Shown here in pieces: positions 57,421 to 64,000 of a stretch of 64,000 nt of DNA. Within the stretch, counting starts at the first letter, position 1. Each line of letters starts with the position of its first letter. The DNA is from an uncultured Caldilineaceae bacterium (lineage in GTDB: Bacteria; Chloroflexota; Anaerolineae; Caldilineales; Caldilineaceae), in contig OX638330.1 of assembly GCA_951812725.1 (NCBI GenBank), forward strand, positions 5,887,260-5,951,259, given 5' to 3'. Made by a program: the position numbers and the translations under genes. The notes below the pieces were generated by a model. The model worked only from the letters and a program-made list of their open reading frames with translations. It was not told the origin of the DNA and made no database searches.

Positions 57421-57743
57421 ATGAATCGTTTTGCAGTTGTCTTCCTTGGCGCCGCTTTGCTTCTGGTTCTGGCCGGCGCGCTGCCGGCGGCAACGTCAAG
57501 AGCGGACCGTGGCTCGCGGCGGCGGTGGACCGGTTGATGCACCTGCACCAGCCGGGTCCGCCTGTCGAACTTGACAGCTTCATGCACGGCGACACGGGCA
57601 AGCCGGTTTCCATCGTGTACTCGCCGGGCGAAAAGGTGATGCGTATCAGCACCTTTTACGCCGACGTTCCCCCGCACGATTTCAACAAGCCCTATGTGTT
57701 TACGGTGGACGGCGAAAACAAGATTGTACATGAGCAGTGGTAA
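57421..57743 (+). pseudogene. Frameshifted small secreted protein related to 26714-27343
   Basis: The signal peptide 'MNRFAVVFLGAALLLVLAGA' lies in one frame. Near 57490 the coding continues in another frame with 'DRLMHLHQPGPPVELDSF' and 'YVFTVDGENKIVHEQW'. The end resembles that of the minus-strand protein at 26714 ('YVFTLDPGHTINHIQW'). One indel separates signal and mature parts, so it is either a recent pseudogene or a sequencing error. Confidence 0.65.
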
Positions 57744-57805
57744 GAGGCGGAATGGGAAGGGCATGAGCATGCAAACGGAAGGAGATAATCACTGGCAATC
57801 AAGAG

Positions 57806-57845
57806 GACTGGCGAGGCAGTGCATTGCTGCCTGGCCAGTCTTGTC
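57806..57845 (+). terminator. Possible terminator hairpin
   Basis: GACTGGC-G-AGGCAG pairs with CTGCCT-G-GCCAGTC around a TGCATTG loop, followed by TTGTCT. It lies 63 bases after the broken secreted-protein gene. Confidence 0.55.
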
Positions 57846-57868
57846 TAATCAAGCAGGTAATTTCCAAA

Positions 57869-57886
57869 GATTGGGGCTCACCATAG
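57869..57886 (+). mobile_element. Solo IS end
   Basis: GATTGGGGCTCACCAT matches the terminal bases of the IS3-type remnant at 43163-43178 and, in reverse, the insert within the IS982-type element. No transposase is associated here. Confidence 0.5.
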
Positions 57887-57959
57887 TGGAGCGAATGAAC
57901 CGAATGCAGATTGAGCACTGGGCAAAACCTTTGTATCGACTGCCCGAGAACATTTGGAT

Positions 57960-58128
57960 CTTCCTCTTTACTGCTTCTCTTGATCCGCGAAGAAGCGCGA
58001 AGGGGCGCGAAGAACATCTTTCCGGTTCGCGGACGGTTAGGGAAGTCACTTTTTCTGTCGCGTAAGGTAGCTAAGGGCTTGCATTTGTCAACTCTTAAGA
58101 GGCCTTCGCCAATTGTCAACGAGCCCTA
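57960..58128 (-). mobile_element. MITE-like element, truncated at its left end
   Basis: Same sequence and orientation as 51470-51630 (GCTTCTCTTGATCCGCGAAG through TTGTCAACGAGCCCT), with one additional CTTCGCG-type repeat unit. The left terminal repeat is missing. Confidence 0.75.
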
Positions 58129-58150
58129 AGAACTGCAGTTCCCCTTCCGA

Positions 58151-58432
58151 TGATAACGCCTGCGGCAAATTGACGCGAAATTGATACGAAAACAGGCCTT
58201 TTGTCACTGAAATGGCGCGCAAAGTCTGCTAAATTGGTTGACGAATGTAGATCCCAGCTGAAGCCGCCGTGCTTTTGGAGCAACCCCCAACCGGAACAGA
58301 TTCCGGAATCCGGTGGGGTGGTTGACCTACAGGGTTTTCCGATCCTCCTGTCCACTTTGTGGGCAGGGGACTCGCTCGTAAACCGTCGCGCATACACCTC
58401 AGCTTGTGGTCCCGTTTTTGGGGGTCAGGCTC
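58151..58432 (+). repeat. Duplicated leader region, copy B
   Basis: Partner of 51734-52020, directly after the truncated MITE and about 65 bases upstream of the lipoprotein start at 58497. Small indels relative to copy A fall outside the conserved GGAATCCGGTGGGGTGGTTG block. Confidence 0.8.
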
Positions 58433-58496
58433 ATCAAGTAGATCAAGTAGTGAAAGGAGGGCGAAAATAAACCGTTACCGTGAAAGGAGCTTCACT

Positions 58497-58994
58497 ATGC
58501 GTACATTCCGATTGATCGTTCCTGTTGTCCTGTTTGCCGCCATTCTGGTCGGCTGCATCGTGCAGGCCGACACATGGTCCGATCAGAACCCGTTCGTCAT
58601 TCCAGATACGCTGCAAGCTAATGCAACCTCAATTGCAGCTACAGAAGTAGCCGAATCGAAAATGGGATTGCCTACAGCGACACCGGATGAAACCCCGGTG
58701 CCTCCAGCGACACCGGATGAAACCCCGGTGCCTCCAACGACGCCGGATGAAACCCCGGTGCCTCCAACGACGCCAGATCCAACGCCAGAGCCCACTTCAA
58801 CAGCCTGGGACTGGAGTGCTGGCAGTTATATTCCAACCGCGACAGTGACACCAGTAACGCCAATACCAACAGCGACGTGGGTATATACGGCGACGCCAGT
58901 AGTGCCGACGCCGCCACCGACCCCGGTGCCGACACCAACCTGTGAAAAATGGCACACTGACGATGAGTGTGATCGGATTCAGGGAAGATCATAG
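58497..58994 (+). CDS. Lipoprotein with Thr/Pro repeat stalk
   Basis: 165 residues. AAAGGAGC precedes ATG at 58497. The signal peptide 'MRTFRLIVPVVLFAAILVGC' ends in a lipobox. The mature start 'IVQADTWSDQNPF' is nearly the same as in the next gene ('VTQADSYSGQNPF'). The middle has three to four copies of 'TPDETPVPP', then other Thr/Pro/Val stretches and a short Cys-containing end 'PTCEKWHTDDECDRIQGRS'. A surface stalk with a small head; no family recognised. Confidence 0.75.
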   Translation: MRTFRLIVPVVLFAAILVGCIVQADTWSDQNPFVIPDTLQANATSIAATEVAESKMGLPTATPDETPVPPATPDETPVPPTTPDETPVPPTTPDPTPEPTSTAWDWSAGSYIPTATVTPVTPIPTATWVYTATPVVPTPPPTPVPTPTCEKWHTDDECDRIQGRS

Positions 58995-59008
58995 AAAGGA
59001 GCAATATC

Positions 59009-59500
59009 GTGAAAACAACCCGCATGATAATTGGGGTCCTGCTTGCTATCGTTTTGGTAGGCTGTGTGACGCAGGCCGACTCTTACTCCGGCCAGAACCC
59101 GTTCAACAAGCCGGAAACGATGTCGGGTTATGGTGACGGCCCAGCGACCCCAGATCCATCTCGTAAACAAACCCCAACGCCTATGCCTACGGCCACGCCT
59201 GCACCGCCTGCTTCCGCGCCTACACTGACTGCACAGCAGACAGACGCGGATGAGGCCACGATTTCGTGGAACACAGTAGATGACGCAACCGGCTATCAAC
59301 TTCAACGACAAGACGGCAACGATCCGTGGGCGCCGGTTTTTGGCATCGTGACCCAGACAGATACAAGTGTCACCCATGGTCTGTATCCGGGCAAGACCTA
59401 CAACTATCGCGTGCGGGCGGTAAATGATGCAGGCGAAGGCCCCTGGTCGGATGTATTGCCGGTCACGCTGTCAGCACCTACCGCTACACCGTCGAACTGA
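59009..59500 (+). CDS. Lipoprotein with one Fn3 domain
   Basis: 163 residues initiated by GTG with an AAAGGAGC site, 14 bases after the previous gene. The lipobox is 'IVLVGC', and the mature N-terminus 'VTQADSYSGQNPF' is paralogous to the preceding lipoprotein. A Thr/Pro linker (about 45-68) leads to one Fn3 module (about 70-155, 'ATISWNTVDDATGYQLQRQD', 'YRVRAVNDAGEGPWSD'). Likely cotranscribed with the signal peptidase that follows. Confidence 0.8.
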   Translation: MKTTRMIIGVLLAIVLVGCVTQADSYSGQNPFNKPETMSGYGDGPATPDPSRKQTPTPMPTATPAPPASAPTLTAQQTDADEATISWNTVDDATGYQLQRQDGNDPWAPVFGIVTQTDTSVTHGLYPGKTYNYRVRAVNDAGEGPWSDVLPVTLSAPTATPSN

Positions 59501-59529
59501 GGCCGCGTCATAGCAGGAGATGGACAGGT

Positions 59530-60078
59530 ATGTCGGCAATTCGTAATGTCGTCCTGCCAGCAATTGCCCTGATGCTGCTGACTCATCTTTTCCTAGGCCA
59601 GATCACGATTGTGCAAGGGCAAAGTATGCAACCCAACTTTCGCCCTGCTGACAGACTGATCATGGAAAAGATGAGTCTTTACTTCCGAGAACCTCAGCGC
59701 AATGATATTGTTGTGCTGGACAGGCCGGAATCAACGGCGTTGACGATTAAGCGTATCACCGGCATACCCGGCGACACGCTTGAAATTCAGCAAGGACACA
59801 TTTTTGTCAATGGGAGTGAGGTAGCCCCGCCCTACGATATCGCTCCACGATGGAGGGTCATTGTTGGCGGGAAAGAGGTGAGTGCCCCTTCCAGGTATGG
59901 GGAATCTCATTCGTCTTATGGTCCGATTGTCTTGGCGGACAACACTTACTTTGTTCTGGGTGACAACCGGGACAACAGCAATGACAGCCGCGCCTTTGGT
60001 CCAGTTCCCCGCCGTGCCATCATAGGACGCATCTGGATACGCTACTGGCCGCCTGAACGGTTTGTGATTTTTCAATAG
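59530..60078 (+). CDS. lepB: Type I signal peptidase (S26)
   Basis: 182 residues with one N-terminal membrane segment (about 7-24). Catalytic Ser32 lies in 'VQGQSMQPNF', general-base Lys74 in 'LTIKRITGIPGD', and the later boxes 'YFVLGDNRDNSNDSRAFGPV' and 'IIGRIWIRYWPPE' follow. It cleaves signal peptides at the outer face of the membrane. It is compact compared with E. coli LepB but typical of Gram-positive-like enzymes. Its place within a cluster of exported proteins suggests it could be dedicated to them, although lipoproteins need signal peptidase II instead. Confidence 0.93.
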   Translation: MSAIRNVVLPAIALMLLTHLFLGQITIVQGQSMQPNFRPADRLIMEKMSLYFREPQRNDIVVLDRPESTALTIKRITGIPGDTLEIQQGHIFVNGSEVAPPYDIAPRWRVIVGGKEVSAPSRYGESHSSYGPIVLADNTYFVLGDNRDNSNDSRAFGPVPRRAIIGRIWIRYWPPERFVIFQ

Positions 60079-60087
60079 ATAGCTATG

Positions 60088-60182
60088 CCGGCCAGCCCGC
60101 CGTGCGTTTATACGTGTACCCGAAGGCAACAATTCATCTTATCCGAGGTCAGTATTGCTTCGTGGAACGGCAGGCGGCTGGA
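60088..60182. repeat. Palindromic 95-base dispersed element, copy 1
   Basis: The left arm GGCCAGCCCGCCGTGCG and right arm GGAACGGCAGGCGGCTGGA are inverted, imperfect copies, with TACACGTGTACCC-like sequence next to the left arm. A second copy lies at 63279-63368. Confidence 0.7.
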
Positions 60183-60287
60183 TTGAGGCAACCCATTAGC
60201 CCTTTTTACACTGTTATCGTCCAAGCACTTCACGCACCCCTTTAGGGAAAAGCCGTGGACTTTATATTTTTCCATAAGGAGACAAAC

Positions 60288-60743
60288 ATGTTTCGACACA
60301 TCATCTCATTTGTCATTTTCATGGCAATTCTCATTGTTTCTGGCTGTGTCGCTATTCCTACCAAAACCGAACCCGCCGCTTATACACAAGCAATTGTGCA
60401 GGACGCCATCCGCTTTTATGAACAAGAAGGTCGCGCAGCCGCTATCGCCCATTACAGTTCGCCGGAAAACACTGATGGCGAATGGTACGTTTTTATCATT
60501 GGTGAAAGTGGCCATACGGTCGCCAACCCCATTCCCGGCTACATAGGGGCAGACATGAGGGGCGATCTCGGCATGGACATCAATGGCTATCGATTCGGAT
60601 ACGACCTGTTGAGTACAGACGAGGATGGGTTGTGGGTGGACTATGTGTTCATCAATCCCGCCACCAACACTGAGGACACCAAGCATGCCTGGGTCGTGCG
60701 ACATGACGGGTTGATCTTCGGTTCTGGCTGGTACGAAGAGTAG
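60288..60743 (+). CDS. Lipoprotein with Cache-like ligand-binding domain
   Basis: 151 residues. ATAAGGAGA precedes ATG at 60288. The lipobox is 'LIVSGC'. The mature part 'AIVQDAIRFYEQEGRAAAIA' followed by 'GEWYVFIIGESGHTVANP' resembles the first half of Cache-type extracellular sensor domains (helix, then five-stranded sheet binding a small ligand). It stands alone, not fused to a kinase or chemoreceptor. Cache assignment is by pattern and is tentative. Confidence 0.7.
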   Translation: MFRHIISFVIFMAILIVSGCVAIPTKTEPAAYTQAIVQDAIRFYEQEGRAAAIAHYSSPENTDGEWYVFIIGESGHTVANPIPGYIGADMRGDLGMDINGYRFGYDLLSTDEDGLWVDYVFINPATNTEDTKHAWVVRHDGLIFGSGWYEE

Positions 60744-61030
60744 GGAACCACCCCATTGAATTCTTCTTCTTTCTGCTATGGTTAGTCTTTTGCCCACTCT
60801 TCGTTCAAGATGAATGTAACATCAGAACGATTCAATCGTCTGATGGATAGGGTTTATCAGGTCTCGACCTAGACGAACGAATTGCGGGGTGCCTATGGAC
60901 ATTGGGCAACCAGGGCTGATTTGGCAAACATAGAATCCAGGCTAACGTGGCGAATGATCATGATCAGCATCTTGGCCCAAGCATTAGGAATCGGCGTTCT
61001 CAAATACCTTCCATGAAAGGAACACTTCCC

Positions 61031-63229
61031 ATGAACCGCACAACCTCAATCCTCCTATTCTCCATTGTCCTGCTATTGCTTGCAGGCACACCCGCGTTCA
61101 CGCAGGGAGCGGGACCACCACTCGCGCCCCCGACACCAGCACCGCCAACCACTGCGCAAGGCTGGTATGAATTGGGGCTGGAATACCAATCCGATGCCCT
61201 GTACGAAGAGGCAATCGCAGCCTACAATGAGGCGATCAAATTGGAACCCGAGTTCGCCAGTGCCTATGCGAAGCGTGGTTGGTCAAAGGGGCAATTGGAC
61301 CGATACCAGGAAGCACTTGCAGACTATGACGAGGCGATCCGGTTGGACAGTTCCGACTGGTCATTTTGGAGCGGACGCGGTTGGATAAATAACCGAATAG
61401 GTCAGCATATAAGGGCAATTTATGATTTCACTGAATCAATCCGCCTGCGCCCTTCCCCCTGGACGTATCTTTATCGAGGCAGCGCTTATCGGTCACTAGA
61501 CAACATTGAAGCGGCAATTGCAGACTATACCGCGGCAATTCGTCTGGACCCTGACTTTCACAATGCGTATTCGTCCCGCGGGTGGACTCACCGCTCGGTT
61601 GGTCAGTATGAAGCAGCAATTGCCGATTTTACTGAAGTGATTCGGATAGTGGCTGATCCAGAATGGTATTACGCCTATCGTGGACAAATGTATGATGAAA
61701 TCGGCAGACGAACTGAAGCACTGGCTGATTACAGCGCGGCAATTGGTTTGAATCCGAATGTCCACTGGTTCTATTCGGGAAGGTCAATTGTATTGCGGCA
61801 AATGGGCCGGTTTGAGGACGCACTTTCTGATATAAATGAAGCAATCCGCTTGCTGCCTGAAAACGGGTTCTATTATTTCAGGCGTGGTTTGTACAACTGG
61901 GATTTGGACAGGTACGAGGAAGCTGTTGCTGATTATAACGAAGCATTGCGTTTGGGATATGCTGATTCCGCAGTTTACTACATGCGGGCACAATCCTATT
62001 ACGAGCTTGGAAGATTTACAGAAGCTCTTGCCGATGCGAATAAGGCAATCTCTGACGGAGTGGATGGCTGGTGGATATATGAAATTCTAGGCAATATACT
62101 GAGCAGCCTGGGACAGGAGCGTTCAGAATTGTCCTACTATCAGGATGCGCTTGTTGCCTATAAAACGTCTCTGGAGCGCATTAATGCTCTTCAGGACATT
62201 GACCTTTCAAGCGAATATTGGCGTGACACGGTGGCCAAGATTGAAAGCGCAATTAGCAACGTTGAGGAACAGATCAACAGGCTGCCAACAAGTACTCCGA
62301 CCGCAACAGAAACGCCACTGCCAACAAGTACTCCAACTGCCACGGAAATGCCATTGCCGACGAGCACTCCAACTGCCACGGAAACTTCACTACCCACCAA
62401 CACGCCGACCTCTACAGTCAGCCCGTCTCCCATGCCCACGGCAGAGCCATCCAGTACGCCCACCGCAACAGAAACGCCACTGCCAACAAGTACTCCAACT
62501 GCCACGGAAATGCCATTGCCGACGAGCACTCCAACTGCCACGGAAACTTCACTACCCACCAACACGCCGACCTCTACAGTCAGCCCGTCTCCCATGCCTA
62601 CAGTAGAGCCATCCAATACGCCTACCGCAACCGCAACACCTATGCCCGTACAGGTGCCCGCAATGCCAGTCCTTTCAGTGTCGGTTGTGAATACAGCCAT
62701 TACAGTCAGTTGGGAATCTGTAGAAGATGCGGCCCACTACAACCTGTGGTCATGGACTCAGGCGGACGGCTGGCAGAAAATCGGCGAGTCGCTTACTGAA
62801 ACTTCCTACAGACACGACGACCGTCAGCCGCGTGTCATGTACTGGTACACCTTACAAGCCGTGAATGGAAATGGTGAAGCAGGTGAGTGGTCAGATAACG
62901 TTTATGCTGCTCTTCCGGGCGGCCAACCACGGCAACCCGTTGTGAACGTGCGCCCTTCCGATACGGGAGATAGCCTTGTTCTGGAATGGAATGATCCATT
63001 CATGCCCAGGTATTCACTTTGGGCATGGACGGAAGAATCCGGCTGGTTCAGGCTTGCCTATGGGGTCAGTTCGTCTACTGGAGAAAGAAGTAGCGTCACG
63101 GTAAGTGTAAAAGAACATAATTTGGCCAGAGGTGTCGCCTACTGGTTCGCGATATCCACGTCCTACCAGAGCGGCATTTGGAGCGACTTTTCAGAGTATG
63201 TTTCGGGCACGCTGCCATCTGATGAATAA
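61031..63229 (+). CDS. Secreted TPR protein with Thr/Pro stalk and two Fn3-like domains
   Basis: 732 residues from ATG at 61031 (AAAGGAAC upstream). Signal peptide (about 1-25, 'LLAGTPAFTQG'); about nine TPR units (about 40-390), each with 'EAIADYT.AI.L.P' patterns. A helical end is followed by a Thr/Pro/Ser/Glu stalk (about 420-540) and two beta-sandwich modules (about 543-635, 640-732), the first of the same Fn3 subtype as others here. The stalk contains a 162-bp in-frame direct duplication (landmarks at 62301 and 62463). Likely a surface protein-interaction scaffold. Confidence 0.85.
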   Translation: MNRTTSILLFSIVLLLLAGTPAFTQGAGPPLAPPTPAPPTTAQGWYELGLEYQSDALYEEAIAAYNEAIKLEPEFASAYAKRGWSKGQLDRYQEALADYDEAIRLDSSDWSFWSGRGWINNRIGQHIRAIYDFTESIRLRPSPWTYLYRGSAYRSLDNIEAAIADYTAAIRLDPDFHNAYSSRGWTHRSVGQYEAAIADFTEVIRIVADPEWYYAYRGQMYDEIGRRTEALADYSAAIGLNPNVHWFYSGRSIVLRQMGRFEDALSDINEAIRLLPENGFYYFRRGLYNWDLDRYEEAVADYNEALRLGYADSAVYYMRAQSYYELGRFTEALADANKAISDGVDGWWIYEILGNILSSLGQERSELSYYQDALVAYKTSLERINALQDIDLSSEYWRDTVAKIESAISNVEEQINRLPTSTPTATETPLPTSTPTATEMPLPTSTPTATETSLPTNTPTSTVSPSPMPTAEPSSTPTATETPLPTSTPTATEMPLPTSTPTATETSLPTNTPTSTVSPSPMPTVEPSNTPTATATPMPVQVPAMPVLSVSVVNTAITVSWESVEDAAHYNLWSWTQADGWQKIGESLTETSYRHDDRQPRVMYWYTLQAVNGNGEAGEWSDNVYAALPGGQPRQPVVNVRPSDTGDSLVLEWNDPFMPRYSLWAWTEESGWFRLAYGVSSSTGERSSVTVSVKEHNLARGVAYWFAISTSYQSGIWSDFSEYVSGTLPSDE

Positions 63230-63278
63230 TTGAGGATAAAGAACAGCATAGCGCCATGACCGAGTACGGAGAACAATC

Positions 63279-63368
63279 TGGCCAGCCCGCGGTGCGCTGA
63301 TGCGTGTACCCTAGGTTACATTAAAGTAGGTGGAAATGGGAATCCTAGTGGAACGGCGGGCGGCTGGA
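63279..63368. repeat. Palindromic dispersed element, copy 2
   Basis: TGGCCAGCCCGCGGTGCG and GGAACGGCGGGCGGCTGGA are inverted arms matching copy 1 at 60088. The inner sequence is diverged. It lies in the gap 63230-63794, which also holds the ISAs1 relic and a promoter motif. Confidence 0.7.
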
Positions 63369-63545
63369 ACTAATGGAGGAGCGGCTTTGACCGCCACCAA
63401 AGGAGGCATTGGCCGTGACCATCTTTCTCTCTCACTAAACTTTGAATCATATACTCCCGCATATTCTTACTTGACATCGACCAACACCTCCGGTTAGACC
63501 ATAAGGTCGCCTTTAGACCCTGTGGTTAGAATGGGTATAATTCCC

Positions 63546-63680
63546 TTCGCAATCCTGCGTCGCATTGCACTCAATCTTCTCAAACAGGACAAAACCACCA
63601 AACTCGGTATCAAAAACAAGAGACTCAAGGCAGCTTGGAATCACGACTATCTCTTCAAGCTCCTTTCTCACTTATTCTGA
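63546..63680 (+). pseudogene. ISAs1-type transposase, C-terminal remnant
   Basis: About 44 codons ending in TGA translate to 'LRRIALNLLKQDKTTKLGIK' and 'AAWNHDYLFKLLSHLF', the characteristic end of ISAs1-family transposases. Nothing of the catalytic core remains upstream. Confidence 0.75.
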
Positions 63681-63737
63681 AAGTTCGCGATTGCCCTGCC
63701 CGCCGTTCCCCCCGCCGTTCCCCTATCCCCTAACCTA

Positions 63738-63746
63738 TGCTACAAT
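63738..63746 (+). promoter_or_regulatory. Extended -10 promoter element, second Uma2 copy
   Basis: TGCTACAAT lies at a position equivalent to 38058-38066, within an upstream segment of about 75 bases conserved between the two Uma2 genes. Confidence 0.5.
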
Positions 63747-63794
63747 CCCCACACAGCGCCGCCCGCCGCCCTCCGTAATCCCATAGGAGCCAGC

Positions 63795-64000
63795 ATGCAG
63801 CCCATCAAGACCCCGCCAGACGTGCCCCGGGACCGACCTGCCCCGGCCCCGCCCAACCCCCTCGCCCCCGACCATGGCCGCCGCGTCACTAAAGAAGAAT
63901 ACTGGGCCAAGTGGTACGAAAACCCCTACCCCAACCTCGACGTCAGCTACGAATGGAACAACGGCATCCTGGAGGCCAAACCCTTGCCCAACTACCCCCA
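63795..64000 (+). CDS. Uma2 family protein, second copy, cut by window end
   Basis: The first 68 codons match the gene at 38120 almost exactly from 'PDHGRRVTKEEYWA' onward. Residues about 8-25 differ ('PPDVPRDRPAPAPPNPLA' against 'PSGVPPDRAAPDQAYAFA'). ATAGGAGCC precedes the ATG. The upstream region is also duplicated, so this is a recent paralogue or part of a mobile duplication. The core domain lies outside the window. Confidence 0.8.
   Translation, partial: MQPIKTPPDVPRDRPAPAPPNPLAPDHGRRVTKEEYWAKWYENPYPNLDVSYEWNNGILEAKPLPNYP

Overview
The window looks like a high-GC chromosome segment from a free-living or symbiotic bacterium, most likely a Chloroflexota member of the Caldilinea/Anaerolinea type. 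This is inferred from the family mix (four-domain S1 protein, MreB, ClpC, oligopeptide-type ABC systems with long acidic lipoprotein linkers, Uma2 proteins, Fn3/LRR surface proteins, PhyH dioxygenase) and from dense intergenic repeats. The sequence alone does not fix the taxon. No rRNA, tRNA or CRISPR array was found.

Layout. 0-5 kb: a PhyH-type dioxygenase, an aminoglycoside-phosphotransferase-like kinase and a thioredoxin-fold DUF255 protein. 6.4-18.1 kb: one large oligopeptide/dipeptide-type ABC locus in which two substrate-binding lipoproteins and two permease pairs share one pair of ATPases. 18-29.5 kb: a housekeeping stretch (MreB, a Cys/Met-metabolism PLP enzyme, RidA, ribosomal S1-like protein, ClpC, a hydroxyisobutyrate-dehydrogenase-family reductase) with recognisable promoters and terminators. 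29.9-37.6 kb: an Fn3 surface protein, then a MacAB-type export operon (adaptor, ATPase, permease) ending in an SH3 lipoprotein. 38-39 kb: a Uma2 protein; a second copy enters at the end of the window, with its upstream region duplicated as well. 39.3-41.3 kb: a translationally coupled pair, a PD-(D/E)XK-like protein and an OLD-like AAA ATPase, which is a candidate defence module.

41.4-48.8 kb is a mobile-element graveyard. It holds a large 46-bp tandem array, an IS3-type transposase interrupted by an ORF-less group II intron, a second frameshifted IS3 transposase, a MITE-like element and an IS982-type element carrying a fragment of another IS. Between them lie small, mostly unrecognised membrane proteins and lipoproteins, two of which are paralogues. 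48.8-51.3 kb: a one-piece histidine kinase-receiver-winged-helix protein. 52-63 kb: a secretome cluster with a 1686-residue LRR/Fn3 protein ending in a zinc-peptidase-like HEVGH domain, several lipoproteins, a type I signal peptidase and a TPR/Fn3 protein.

The most unusual structure is in the non-coding DNA. (i) Arrays of pyrimidine-rich repeats sit in about a dozen gaps, almost all on the same strand, with local periods of 46, 132 and 171 bp. They generate many long false ORFs. (ii) A palindromic element of three-way-junction type occurs three times. (iii) A MITE-like family has termini AGGGCTCGTTGAC. (iv) A leader of about 290 bp is duplicated upstream of two exported-protein genes. (v) A palindromic element of about 95 bp occurs twice.
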